Shown here: positions 28,338-36,763 of the stretch, piece after piece
Layout: every line of letters begins with the position of its first letter
Numbering within the stretch: the stretch's first letter is position 1
Assembly (NCBI GenBank): GCA_049841155.1
Contig: JASGHI010000001.1
Location: 65,569-129,568 of the forward strand
Length of the DNA stretch: 64,000 bases
Reading direction: 5' to 3'
Origin: ZC4RG30 sp049841155
GTDB lineage: Bacteria; Pseudomonadota; Gammaproteobacteria; Steroidobacterales; Steroidobacteraceae
The notes under the pieces: generated by a model
Databases searched by the model: none
What the model was told of the DNA's origin: nothing
Seen by the model: only the letters and a program-made list of their open reading frames with translations
Translations under genes and position numbers: made by a program

Positions 28338-29291
28338 ATGAGGCTTGTGTTCCCGTTGCGCGCCGTATTGCGATGCGGCATTGCTCTGCTGGGCGCCTGG
28401 CTGGCGCTGCCGGCGGCGGCGGATGTTTCGGCCAGCCAGCGCCGCGCCGGCGAGGAATATCTGGCTGCCGTGGCGGCGGGCGACACGCAGGCGATGGCCC
28501 TTGCCATCCACGAGCAGGAGCTGGAACTGCTGCGCAGCCGGCTGCTCGACGAGATGCGGCTGGAGGCGGACCGCAACGGCAATCTGGTCCGCAGCCGGCT
28601 GTTCGGCGCCGGCATGCCGCTGGCGCAGATCGAGCGGCTCACTCCGCAGAATTTCTTCGTGCAACTGGCTGCGCGCCTGCGCTTCGGCGCGCGTCCCTTC
28701 GAGCGCATCGACTGGCTGGACGCAGTGAAGGACGAGGGCGGTGCGGTGCAGCTGGTCGGACGCGCGCGGCCCCCGAAGGAGCAGGGCAGCATCCGCGTGC
28801 CGGTACTGGTCACGCTGGTGCCCTGGGGCAAGGACTGGAAGGCGGCGCTGCCGCTGGAGCTGCAGGCGCAGATCGATGATCTGCGCACCGGCCGCCGGTC
28901 AGCTGCCGCGGCGGCGCCGGCGGCCTCTGCCGCGCCCGATCCATCCGCGCGCGCGGAGGCGCCAGCCTCGCCGCAGGCCATCCTCGACCTGTTCAAGGCC
29001 GCCGAGGAGAATCTCGGTGCCAGGCGCTGCGAGGAGTACTACCAGCGCCAGATGAGCCCGAATTTCCGCCGCACCACCGCGGCCAAGGCGTTGCGCGCGC
29101 TCATTGCTAGCTGCGAGAGCCGCACGGAGACGCGCGAGTCGCTGCTCACGGCGCTGCAGTTTGCGCGCGAGACGGCACCACGCTTCGAATATGCCGGCAC
29201 CCGTGCGGTCTACGACCTGCGCGGCAAGGGCCTGCCCTTCCCGCAGCTCGTGGTCGAACTGGTCGACAAGCGCTGGTACATCGCCGAGTAG
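28338..29291 (+). CDS. Exported protein of unknown function
   Basis: The 317-aa product begins with a signal peptide (MRLVFPLRAVLRCGIALLG, cleavage near AAAD). The mature protein has two similar-sized modules joined by an Ala/Pro/Ser linker at about residues 190-220. The N-terminal half is charged and helical (EELELLRSRL-like repeats of Glu and Arg). The C-terminal half contains ILDLFKAAEENLGARRC and a beta-rich end, VYDLRGKGLPFPQLVVELVD, reminiscent of NTF2-like folds. No family is recognised. It lies between the signalling operon (divergent) and exeB (convergent). Confidence 0.8.
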   Translation: MRLVFPLRAVLRCGIALLGAWLALPAAADVSASQRRAGEEYLAAVAAGDTQAMALAIHEQELELLRSRLLDEMRLEADRNGNLVRSRLFGAGMPLAQIERLTPQNFFVQLAARLRFGARPFERIDWLDAVKDEGGAVQLVGRARPPKEQGSIRVPVLVTLVPWGKDWKAALPLELQAQIDDLRTGRRSAAAAAPAASAAPDPSARAEAPASPQAILDLFKAAEENLGARRCEEYYQRQMSPNFRRTTAAKALRALIASCESRTETRESLLTALQFARETAPRFEYAGTRAVYDLRGKGLPFPQLVVELVDKRWYIAE

Positions 29292-29308
29292 CCGGCCGAC
29301 GCCGGGAG

Positions 29309-29989
29309 CTACTCGCCGGCTTCGAGCCGGAAGCGCTGGCCGCGCCACGAGAGCACTACGCCGGTTGGCGTCACGCGCTCCAGCAGCAGGCCGTCGGCGG
29401 TGCTGTCGCCTTCGCGCAGGCGCTGCGAGTTCAGCAGCACATAGCGGCTTGCGGCGCTGGCGTCATAGACATGCAGCGCCAGCCGCATCTCCGGCAGCGC
29501 GACACCGGTCAGGCGCAGGTCCGTGGCGCTGGGCAGCAGCGCGTAATCCTCGCGCGCCGCGGCAGGCTCCGGCACAGCCGCCGCCGGCGGGGGGCGCGGC
29601 GCGGCGGCCATGGCCTGCGGCCGGGGAGCGACCGGTTCCGGCACCAGCGCCGGGGGCGGCAGCACGTTGACGGGCGCGGGCGATTCGGGCTGCGGCGCCA
29701 CGCCGGGCGGCGCTGCGGCGGAAGGGGCCGCGGGCGCAATGGGGACCGGGGCCTGTGGGACAGCGGCGGCAGTGGGTGCAACCGGTGCATCTGAGGGTGT
29801 CCGCGCCGCGCCGCGCAGCAGCACGACCGCGAGCACGGCGAGATTGGCGAGCAGGATCACGGTCGGGGCGATGACCCACAGCGGCAGGCGCCGCCGCGGC
29901 GGCAAGATGCGCATGTTGATCAATGCCGGGCCGGACTGGCGGTTGCGCTCGGCCTCGGACTTCTTCAGTGCGTCGAGGATGAAGGACAT
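29309..29989 (-). CDS. gspB: General secretion pathway protein B (ExeB/PulB-like)
   Basis: The 226-aa protein starts MSFILDALKKSEAERNRQ, the diagnostic N-terminus of GspB. It has one membrane segment (about 37-60), a long Pro/Ala-rich periplasmic stretch, and a C-terminal beta domain with LVL-type strands (RLEAGE end). GspB works with GspA to assemble the type II secretin through the peptidoglycan. Its start directly abuts the exeA-like stop, so the pair is cotranscribed. Other gsp genes are not in the window. Confidence 0.9.
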   Translation of the reverse strand: MSFILDALKKSEAERNRQSGPALINMRILPPRRRLPLWVIAPTVILLANLAVLAVVLLRGAARTPSDAPVAPTAAAVPQAPVPIAPAAPSAAAPPGVAPQPESPAPVNVLPPPALVPEPVAPRPQAMAAAPRPPPAAAVPEPAAAREDYALLPSATDLRLTGVALPEMRLALHVYDASAASRYVLLNSQRLREGDSTADGLLLERVTPTGVVLSWRGQRFRLEAGE

Positions 29990-31627
29990 TCAGGTCCCCG
30001 CAACCGGCGTGAGCTGCGGCGTGCCGGCCTGGGCCAGCACGCCGTCGAGCAGGGCCTGCGTCTGGCTGCCGGCGATGCCATCGACGGCGAGGTCGTGCTG
30101 GCGCTGGAACTGCTGCACCAGTGTCTCCAGCGAGGCATCGAAGAAGTCGCTGCCCGGGCCATCCACCGACAGCCCGGCCCAGCGCCGCAGGCGTTCGCGC
30201 AATTGCCTCACGGGTTCGCCGCGCATGCCCATCGACAGATTGCGCGTGTCCAGCTGCGGCGGCTTCCACAGCAGCACGAAGTCGCCGCCCCAGTGCTGCA
30301 GCAGCTGCGGCAGAGGAAACTCGCGCGCATCGTTGCCGAGCAGCAATTGCACGCGGTCGGTGTCGACGGCCGTGAGCACGGCGTGCAGTGGACCGCCCAC
30401 TGCCCGGTCCAGCGGCAGGATGGCGGGACGGTTGAAGAGGCGCAGACGCTCGAGCCCGCCCCGCTGCGGGAGGCACTCCAGTCCCTGGCGCAGCGCCTGC
30501 GCACAGGCTTCCTCGGTGCCCGCGACGTAACGTGCCGACCAGCGGGCGAAGAGCTGTTGCCAGGCGCCATCGATGTCGTCCGCGTGCGGCGCCGCGAGCA
30601 GTGAACCCAGGTCTGCCGAAGCTGCCGGTACGGGCGCGGCAGGCGGTGCCGTTTCTTGCGCCGCTGCGGGTGCCGCGCTGCGTGGCGCGGTGATGGCCGG
30701 AGCCGGCGCCGCACGCTGGGTGCGCGCATACAGCGCCCACCCGGTGAGCAGGGCACCGGCGACGACGAAGACGGTGCCGGCGCCCAGCGCCCACGGCAGC
30801 CAGCGGGCGAACAGGCGCCGGTCGAAGACTTCGCCCGCCGCCTTGCGCACCATGGACGCCGAAACCTGGTGGCGGTCCTCGGAATAGCCGCCCAGCAGCG
30901 CGCGGTCGCCGATGATGTTCAGCAGCCGCGGCACGCCGCCGCTGGCGCGGTGCAGCTCGCGCAGCGCGCCGGGAGTGAACAGGTCTGAGGTGGCGCCGGC
31001 GATGCGCAGCCGGTGCTTTACGTACGCGGCGGATTCCTTCTGCGTCAGCGGCTCGAGGTGGTAGCGCCCGGTGATGCGCTGTGCGAGCTGGCGCAGGTCG
31101 TTGCGCGCGAGCACCTCGCGCAGTTCCGGCTGGCCGATCAGGATGATCTGCAGCAGCTTCTGGGTCTCGGTCTCCAGGTTGGTGAGCAGGCGCACCTGCT
31201 CGAGCAGCTCGGGCGGCAGGTTCTGCGCCTCGTCCACCACCAGCACCACCCGCCTGCCCGAGGCATGTGCGCGCAGCAGATAGCGGTTGAGGATGTCCAC
31301 CAGCTCCTTCACGCTGCCGATGGCATCGTCGGGCACCAGGATGCCCAGCTCCTCGCAGATGGTGAGCAGGAACTCGGTGGCGTTCATCCTCGGGTTGAGG
31401 ATGAGCGCGATCTCGGCATTTTCAGGCTGCTTCGAGAGCAGCGAGCGGATGATGGTGGTCTTGCCGGTGCCCACTTCGCCGGTGAGCTGGATGAAGCCCC
31501 CCGCCTCGGTGATGCCGTAGACCAGGTGCGCCAGCGCTTCGGCGTGCTGCCCGCCCAGGAACAGATAGCGCGGGTCGGGCGTGATCGCGAAGGGCTTCTC
31601 CGCCAGGCCGTAGAACGTGAGATACAT
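29990..31627 (-). CDS. gspA: General secretion pathway protein A (ExeA-like AAA ATPase)
   Basis: The 545-aa protein begins MYLTFYGLAEKPFAITPDP, typical of ExeA/GspA. It has Walker A GEVGTGKT (50-57), a Walker B VVLVVDEAQN, a transmembrane segment near residues 285-310 and a C-terminal PG_binding_1-type domain ending near QFQRQHDLAVDGIAGSQTQA. The ATPase is cytoplasmic and the peptidoglycan-binding domain periplasmic. With gspB it forms the secretin assembly complex; separation from the main gsp operon is common. Confidence 0.93.
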   Translation of the reverse strand: MYLTFYGLAEKPFAITPDPRYLFLGGQHAEALAHLVYGITEAGGFIQLTGEVGTGKTTIIRSLLSKQPENAEIALILNPRMNATEFLLTICEELGILVPDDAIGSVKELVDILNRYLLRAHASGRRVVLVVDEAQNLPPELLEQVRLLTNLETETQKLLQIILIGQPELREVLARNDLRQLAQRITGRYHLEPLTQKESAAYVKHRLRIAGATSDLFTPGALRELHRASGGVPRLLNIIGDRALLGGYSEDRHQVSASMVRKAAGEVFDRRLFARWLPWALGAGTVFVVAGALLTGWALYARTQRAAPAPAITAPRSAAPAAAQETAPPAAPVPAASADLGSLLAAPHADDIDGAWQQLFARWSARYVAGTEEACAQALRQGLECLPQRGGLERLRLFNRPAILPLDRAVGGPLHAVLTAVDTDRVQLLLGNDAREFPLPQLLQHWGGDFVLLWKPPQLDTRNLSMGMRGEPVRQLRERLRRWAGLSVDGPGSDFFDASLETLVQQFQRQHDLAVDGIAGSQTQALLDGVLAQAGTPQLTPVAGT

Positions 31628-31657
31628 GCGCGCGGCCTGGCCGGAGAGCCTCCGGGC

Positions 31658-32170
31658 CTACTTGACGGTTATGGTGATCTTCGGCGACGCCACCACCGGA
31701 TCGAAGGGAATGTGCAGGTAGTCGCCGAGCACCAGCTGCAGGGTGTGCGTGCCGGGAGTGAGCGGCACCGAAGCCTGCGTCTGCCCCTTGCCGAAGTGCA
31801 CGTGGTGGTCGTCGGTGGGCACGGGCAGCGACAGGTCGGCGGGCAGGTCCGTGTCGATCAGCAGGTGGTGGTGACCTGCGTGCTCGAACTGCACGCCCGC
31901 GGGCGCCACGCCCATGCCGGAGAGACCGAACAGCACGGTGACCGGGCTGGTGACCGTTTCGCCGTCCTTGGGGCTGATGATGTACAGCTCGGCGCCCGCT
32001 GGCGCCGGCGTGCGGGTCGGCGCAGCGGCCGGCACGGCCGCATGCGCGGCGTCGGTGTGGGCGGCGGCATCGGCCGTGGCGTCGGCGGGGGGAGCCGTTT
32101 CCGGCGCCTTCGCGCAGGCGGTGAGCAGTGCGAGCGTTGCGGCCATTGCCGCCGTTGTTCTGAGAACCAT
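31658..32170 (-). CDS. DUF4399 lipoprotein
   Basis: The 170-aa protein has a lipobox (ALLTAC), an Ala/Thr/Pro linker, then the DUF4399 domain: AELYIISPKDGETVTSPVTV, VQFEHAGHHHLLID and LTPGTHTLQLVLGD. The domain is beta-rich with clustered histidines (GHHH, DDHHVHF), which suggests metal binding, though none is proven. AGGAG precedes ATG 32170. It follows fadE on the same strand with a 13-base gap. Confidence 0.85.
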   Translation of the reverse strand: MVLRTTAAMAATLALLTACAKAPETAPPADATADAAAHTDAAHAAVPAAAPTRTPAPAGAELYIISPKDGETVTSPVTVLFGLSGMGVAPAGVQFEHAGHHHLLIDTDLPADLSLPVPTDDHHVHFGKGQTQASVPLTPGTHTLQLVLGDYLHIPFDPVVASPKITITVK

Positions 32171-32183
32171 CCGGATACTCCTG

Positions 32184-34685
32184 TCAGTCGTGGTGAATGC
32201 CGCGGCCCGCGGGCAGCTCGTCCGGCGCGAAGTCATCGACATTGATGATCTGCATGATCCTGCGATCGTAGTCGCGCAGCAAATCGGCTTCCACGGGCGT
32301 GAGGATGCCCAGCTGCAGGGCCTCGGCGATCTGGCCGGGAACATCGAGGGCGCGGAGGCGGCCCGTCTTGACGCCTTCCACGCGCACGCGGCGCTCCAGG
32401 GGTTCGGCCTGCACCGCCATGCGCAGCGCGTGGTGCAGCTCGCCGGGGATGGAGTGGTCCGGATGGAAGGCAGTGCGGCACAGCCGGTCGCGCGGGCTGC
32501 CCGGCGTCATGGCGATCTCGGCCAGCTGCGCGCCCAGTTTGTCGCTGGGGGCGAAATAGGTGCGGCCGCGCGGGAATATCAGCGTCCGCATGAGGCCGGC
32601 GAGGAAGCGGTTGGGGAAGTTGCGCAGGAAGTCGTGCAGCTGTTCCTGGGCGCGATACAGCAGGTGGCGGCAGCTCCACTCGACGATGGGCAGGTCCTCG
32701 CGCGGGCTGCCCGCGTCATGGTGGTGCTTGAGCACCATGGAGGCCAGGTACATGTACGAGAGCACGTCGCCGAGCCGTGCCGAGAGGCTTTCCTTCTTCT
32801 TCAGGTAGCCGCCCAGCGACAGCATGGCCACATCGGTGGCGAAGGCGAACGAGGCCGAGAAGCGCTCGATGTGCTGGAAGTAGCGCCGCACCGGCCCGGT
32901 GCCCGGCGCGCTCTCGAAGCGCGCGAAGGTGATGGCCATCACCAGCGAGCGCACGGCATTGGACACCGCGAAGCCCAGATGCGCGAACAGCGCGCGGTCG
33001 AAGGCGTCGACGCTGCGCGGCCCGTCCGGATTGCGCGCCGCCTGCATCTCCTTCAGCACGAAGGGATGGCAGCGGATGGCGCCCTGGCCGAAGATCATCA
33101 GGTTGCGCGTGAGGATGTTGGCGCCTTCGACCGTGATGCCGATGGGCGCGGCCTGGTAGGCGCGGCCGATGAGGTTGCGCGGCCCGAGCATGATGGCCTT
33201 GCCGCCCTGCACGTCCATGGCGTCGCAGCCCACGGTGCGGCCCATTTCGGTGATGTGGTACTTGAGGATGGCGGCGGGCACAGCGGGCTTCTCGCCGCCG
33301 TCGATGGCGCCGGTGGTGACGCTGCGCGCCGCATTCATGATGTAGGTGAGCCCCACCATGCGCGCCAGCACCTGCTCCACGCCCTCGAACCTGCCCACCG
33401 GCAGGCCGAACTGGCGGCGGATGCGCGCATAGGCGCCCGTGGACCACACCGCGGCCAGCGCGCCGCCGGTGGAGAAGGCCGGCAGCGAGATGCAGCGGCC
33501 CACCGACAGCTGCTCCACCAGCATGCGCCAGCCGCGGCCGGCCATCTTGACGCCGCCGATGATGGCGTCGAGCGGCACGAACACGTCCTTGCCCTGGATG
33601 GGTCCGTTCTGGAACGGAATGTTGAGCGGGAAGTGCCGCCTGCCGATGGTGATGCCCGGGGTGTTGCGCGGCAGCAGCGCGCAGGTGATGCCGAGGTCCT
33701 CCTCGCCGCCCAGCAGCCGGTCCGGATCCAGCATGCGGAAGGCGAGGCCAATGACCGTCGCCACCGGCGCCAGCGTGATGTAGCGCTTGGAGAAGTTGAG
33801 CCTGAGGCCCAGCACCTCGCGGCCTTCGTACCTGCCGCGGCACACGATGCCGGTGTCGCTGATGGCGGCGGCATCGGAGCCCACCGTGGGGCTGGTGAGG
33901 CCGAAGCAGGGGATTTCCTCGCCGCGCGCCAGCCGCGGCAGCCAGTAATCCTTCTGCTCCTCGGTGCCGTAATGCACCAGCAGTTCGCCGGGACCGAGCG
34001 AGTTGGGCACGCCCACCGTGGTGCCCAGCACCACGCTGCGGCTGCCAAGCTTGATCAGCACCGAGGACTGGGCATGGGTGCCGAATTCCAGGCCGCCGTA
34101 TTTCTTCGGAATGATCATTGCGAAGAAGCGCTGCGCCTTGATGAATTCCCAGGCCTCGGGCGGCAGGTCGGCGCGGCGGTGCGTGACGTCGAAGTCGTCC
34201 ACCATGGCGCACAGCTGTTCGCAGGGGCCGTCGAGGAAGGCCTGCTCCTCGGCGGAAAGCTGCGCGGGCCGCGCATCCATGAGCCGGCTCCAGTCCGGTT
34301 TGCCAGTGAACAGTTCCCCGTCCCACCACACCGTGCCCGCGTCGAGTGCCTCGCGCTCGGTGGCGGACATGGAGGGCAGCAGCCGCAGGTAGGTCTTGAG
34401 GAAGGGGCGCGAGATCAGCGCCTTGCGCAGCGGGCGGATGTTGAACAGCCACATCATGACCAGCATGAGCAGCAGCAGCCCCTTCCACAGCCCCGCCGGG
34501 TTGCCGAACCAGGAGTACACGCCGAACAGCACGGTGAACACCACCGAGAAGGCCAGCAGCGGCAGGCGCTGGTAGGCGAGCACCAGTACGGCGATGACGA
34601 ACAGCAGCGTGACCAGCGCGCCGATCTGGGTCACGGCGAATACGGCGGCGGTGAGCAGCAGCAGAAGCAGGGCGGCGAGCAGCAT
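32184..34685 (-). CDS. fadE: Acyl-CoA dehydrogenase, FadE type
   Basis: FadE catalyses the first oxidation of fatty-acid beta-oxidation. The protein of about 833 aa has two or three N-terminal membrane segments and then the long acyl-CoA dehydrogenase body with landmarks shared with E. coli FadE: SRPFLKTYLRLLPSMS, TVWWDGELFTGKPDW, GVPNSLGPGELLVHYGTEEQ, EGANILTRNLMIFGQGAIRC and ending INVDDFAPDEL. ATG 34685 has GGAGGG about 12 bases upstream and matches the FadE N-terminus; ATG 34709 is the alternative. Confidence 0.95.
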   Translation of the reverse strand: MLLAALLLLLLTAAVFAVTQIGALVTLLFVIAVLVLAYQRLPLLAFSVVFTVLFGVYSWFGNPAGLWKGLLLLMLVMMWLFNIRPLRKALISRPFLKTYLRLLPSMSATEREALDAGTVWWDGELFTGKPDWSRLMDARPAQLSAEEQAFLDGPCEQLCAMVDDFDVTHRRADLPPEAWEFIKAQRFFAMIIPKKYGGLEFGTHAQSSVLIKLGSRSVVLGTTVGVPNSLGPGELLVHYGTEEQKDYWLPRLARGEEIPCFGLTSPTVGSDAAAISDTGIVCRGRYEGREVLGLRLNFSKRYITLAPVATVIGLAFRMLDPDRLLGGEEDLGITCALLPRNTPGITIGRRHFPLNIPFQNGPIQGKDVFVPLDAIIGGVKMAGRGWRMLVEQLSVGRCISLPAFSTGGALAAVWSTGAYARIRRQFGLPVGRFEGVEQVLARMVGLTYIMNAARSVTTGAIDGGEKPAVPAAILKYHITEMGRTVGCDAMDVQGGKAIMLGPRNLIGRAYQAAPIGITVEGANILTRNLMIFGQGAIRCHPFVLKEMQAARNPDGPRSVDAFDRALFAHLGFAVSNAVRSLVMAITFARFESAPGTGPVRRYFQHIERFSASFAFATDVAMLSLGGYLKKKESLSARLGDVLSYMYLASMVLKHHHDAGSPREDLPIVEWSCRHLLYRAQEQLHDFLRNFPNRFLAGLMRTLIFPRGRTYFAPSDKLGAQLAEIAMTPGSPRDRLCRTAFHPDHSIPGELHHALRMAVQAEPLERRVRVEGVKTGRLRALDVPGQIAEALQLGILTPVEADLLRDYDRRIMQIINVDDFAPDELPAGRGIHHD

Positions 34686-34827
34686 CGCGCGACTATAGCC
34701 CTCCGTCATGGTGCGTGGGGAGGCAACGGATGCCGTCCTGTCGGCGCCGGCCTACATCGGGAAGCGTTCTTTCGCCGTTGTGCGGGTGCGGCCTTGCCCC
34801 GAGTGTATGCACACGGAGGACAGGCGG

Positions 34828-35028
34828 ATGAACTGGAATCGCATCGGCGGCAACTGGAAGCAGTTCACGAACAGCGTGCGCGGGCACCTGGAAAACATCG
34901 CGGAAGGCACCGGCGTCATCGACCTGCAGCGCACCCTGTGCGCGAGCCGGCTGCAGCAGCAGTACGGCATCACCCGGTATGAGGTGGAGAAGCAGATCTG
35001 CGGCTGGGGACGGCACCTTAGAGGCTGA
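34828..35028 (+). CDS. CsbD-like small stress protein
   Basis: The 66-aa product begins MNWNRIGGNWKQFTNSVRGH and ends with RYEVEKQICGWGRHL, close to the CsbD/YjbJ pattern of MNWDxIxGNWKQFKG and YGxxxxEAEKQV. The family is abundant under stress and of unknown function. Only the start differs from a longer upstream frame; ATG 34828 is fixed by an ACGGAGGAC ribosome site. Confidence 0.88.
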   Translation: MNWNRIGGNWKQFTNSVRGHLENIAEGTGVIDLQRTLCASRLQQQYGITRYEVEKQICGWGRHLRG

Positions 35029-35070
35029 ACCGGATCATTCGGAGTAGAGGCCGCCATCTCGAGGCGGGGG

Positions 35071-35129
35071 GCCGGCGCGGCCCCTGCTTGATCGTGCCCG
35101 GGGAGGGAGGGGATCGGAGCCGCGCCGGC
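35071..35129. repeat. 11-bp inverted repeat in the csbD downstream gap
   Basis: GCCGGCGCGGC (35071-35081) is the exact reverse complement of GCCGCGCCGGC (35119-35129), with 37 bases between. It is followed by AAAAAG rather than a T-run, so it is not a good plus-strand terminator. It could stabilise the csbD transcript end. Confidence 0.5.
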
Positions 35130-35159
35130 AAAAAGTGGCCTGTAGCCCGTGGAAGTGAA

Positions 35160-35184
35160 TATACTGCGAATGATTCTCATTTGC
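35160..35184 (+). promoter_or_regulatory. Fur box overlapping a -10 element
   Basis: GCGAATGATTCTCATTTGC (35166-35184) fits the 19-bp Fur consensus (GATAATGATAATCATTATC) with a central AATGAT / TCATT inverted repeat. It directly follows TATACT (35160-35165), a good -10. The site is 17 bases before the ATG at 35202, so Fe2+-Fur is predicted to repress that gene. Confidence 0.8.
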
Positions 35185-35201
35185 AACGTATGGTCTAAGC
35201 C

Positions 35202-35684
35202 ATGGCGGAACGCGACGAACTCGGGATACGGCAGGAAGCGCTGTTCACCTTGTGGGCGCTGCGCACCTACAACGCGGAATACCTGCCGCGCGAACAGCGG
35301 CTGCGGCTTCTGGCGCATGGTTTCGAGCTCGCCGACGCGGGGCATGCGCTGCCCGTATTCCTGCAGTTCAGCGAAAGTCTGGCGCGCGCCACGCACAGAC
35401 GCATCCACTGGCATGAGCCGCGCTGCTGCCGCCTCTCCGACGGCGAACTGCTGGTCCTGCAGGCCCTGGCGCAGTGCCAGTGCCGGGGCGGGGAGTGTCC
35501 GCAATGGCGGCAATTGCTGGGTGCGGCCGCAGGCAGCGAGCTGCAGCACTGGGGCTGCGAGTGGCTGCGGGCGCTCAGCGACGAAGGCATCTGCTTCCCC
35601 ACGCCGGCAGAACTGGTGGAGGGCCTGGCGCCGCTGGAAAACCTCATCAGCTTCCAGCCGGAGCGGCAGCAGCGGCGGATCTAG
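35202..35684 (+). CDS. Unknown protein under a predicted Fur box
   Basis: The 160-aa product is mostly helical and Leu/Glu/Arg-rich. It carries a cysteine-dense middle, HEPRCCRLSDGELLV and AQCQCRGGECPQW, with Cys-Cys, Cys-x-Cys and further Cys. No signal peptide or membrane segment. Not recognised as a known family. The predicted Fur site just upstream suggests expression in iron limitation, so it may bind or handle iron, heme or iron-sulfur clusters; that is inference. It overlaps the convergent marC stop (CTAG). Confidence 0.78.
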   Translation: MAERDELGIRQEALFTLWALRTYNAEYLPREQRLRLLAHGFELADAGHALPVFLQFSESLARATHRRIHWHEPRCCRLSDGELLVLQALAQCQCRGGECPQWRQLLGAAAGSELQHWGCEWLRALSDEGICFPTPAELVEGLAPLENLISFQPERQQRRI

Positions 35685-36352
35685 GTTTGCGCGACGTGAT
35701 TGAGTTCGGACCACCCGGTCCAGATGAACTCCACGCCCACGCACAGCAGGATGAAGGCCATCAGCCGCAGCATCACCAGTGTTCCCACCTCGCCCAGCTT
35801 GCCGAGCAGCGTGGCGGCATGACGGAAGATCAGATACAGCACCAGTGAGGTCAGGGCTGCGCCGAGGATGGCTACGGCGGCGCCGATGACATACAGCGCC
35901 GGCGAGGCTGGCAGCTTGGCGCCCAGCGCGATCGAGGCCGCGATGGTGCCGGGGCCGGTGGTAAGCGGAAAGGTGATGGGAAAGAAGCTGCGCCGGACGA
36001 TCTCCGCGTCGGAGAGTTCCCCGGCCTTTTCGGAGGCCGCGGTCTGCACCTGGTCGCCGTCGTTCCGGTGCAGCATGCGCCAGGCGGTGGCGGCCACCAG
36101 CAGACCGCCGCCGATGCGCACGATGGGCAGCGAGATGCCGAAGAAGGCGAGCACGTAGGTGCCGATCAGCATGGCGCTGACCAGCACCACCCAGCTGTTG
36201 AAGGCCACCTGGCGCGCGAGGCGCCGCGTGATGCTGCGGTTGCCGCCGGTCGCAGCCACGAACACCGGTGCGGTGCTCATGGGATTGATGATGGGCAGCA
36301 GCGTGACGGGAACCAGCGCCAGCGCCTGCAGCATGGGAATCAGGTGTTGCAT
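35681..36352 (-). CDS. MarC family integral membrane protein
   Basis: The 223-aa protein has six hydrophobic segments and MarC/UPF0056 features: LLPIINPMSTAPVF in the first helix, and FPITFPLTTGPGTIAASIAL with the conserved Gly-Pro-Gly-Thr. The function of the family is uncertain. The start was set at MQHLIPMLQALAL, giving a 13-base overlap with the upstream ligA-like gene on the same strand. Confidence 0.92.
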   Translation of the reverse strand: MQHLIPMLQALALVPVTLLPIINPMSTAPVFVAATGGNRSITRRLARQVAFNSWVVLVSAMLIGTYVLAFFGISLPIVRIGGGLLVAATAWRMLHRNDGDQVQTAASEKAGELSDAEIVRRSFFPITFPLTTGPGTIAASIALGAKLPASPALYVIGAAVAILGAALTSLVLYLIFRHAATLLGKLGEVGTLVMLRLMAFILLCVGVEFIWTGWSELNHVAQT

Positions 36353-36684
36353 TTGTCTGTACCGGGCGCCGATGGATCCGCCGGGTTCGCGCTCATGGAG
36401 TAAAGGCCGGTGCGCACCGGGCCGTGCTTGCGCACGCCTTCGCGCATGGCTTCCAGATAGTCGAACCACGGGATCCCGTGCAGCGCAGCGTAGTGCATCA
36501 GCAGCTGGCCGTTCACGCCGTAGACATAAAGCAGTCCGATGTCGGGCTTGCGCAGTGCTTCGAGCTCCTCCTGCGTGAGCTCGTATTCCTGCAGCAGTGC
36601 GGCGGCATCGTTCTGGTACCGGGCGCGGACCTGCGGGTCGCGGTTGAGCTGGTACAGCAGCTTCTGCACGAAGTAGAGGCTCAT
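36340..36684 (-). CDS. LigA-type small (alpha) subunit of extradiol dioxygenase
   Basis: The 114-aa product (MSLYFVQKLLYQLNRDPQVR at the start) has the LigA-domain pattern: YELTQEELEALRKPDIGLLY and a loop before HYAALHGIPWFDYLE. LigA caps the active site of the LigB catalytic subunit of protocatechuate 4,5-dioxygenase-type enzymes. The matching LigB-like gene (37447) is on the opposite strand, separated by a GST gene, so the two subunits are not in one operon. Divergent transcription from the region 36685-36763 is likely. Confidence 0.82.
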   Translation of the reverse strand: MSLYFVQKLLYQLNRDPQVRARYQNDAAALLQEYELTQEELEALRKPDIGLLYVYGVNGQLLMHYAALHGIPWFDYLEAMREGVRKHGPVRTGLYSMSANPADPSAPGTDKCNT

Positions 36685-36731
36685 GGGCAGGGCATCCCGA
36701 AACGGGTAATGTGGGCGGCAGATGGCGTCAG

Positions 36732-36737
36732 TATAAT
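36732..36737 (+). promoter_or_regulatory. Consensus -10 element before GST-ligB
   Basis: A perfect TATAAT at 36732-36737 lies 26 bases upstream of ATG 36764. No convincing -35 is seen. It probably serves the GST/LigB pair. Confidence 0.45.
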
Positions 36738-36763
36738 TCGCGCAATTCCGGCGGCGGTACTCC

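Noticed and set aside
31914..34982. 1022-codon plus-strand frame opposite fadE
   Set aside because: Mirror of fadE coding with no recognisable fold; fadE has clear family motifs throughout.
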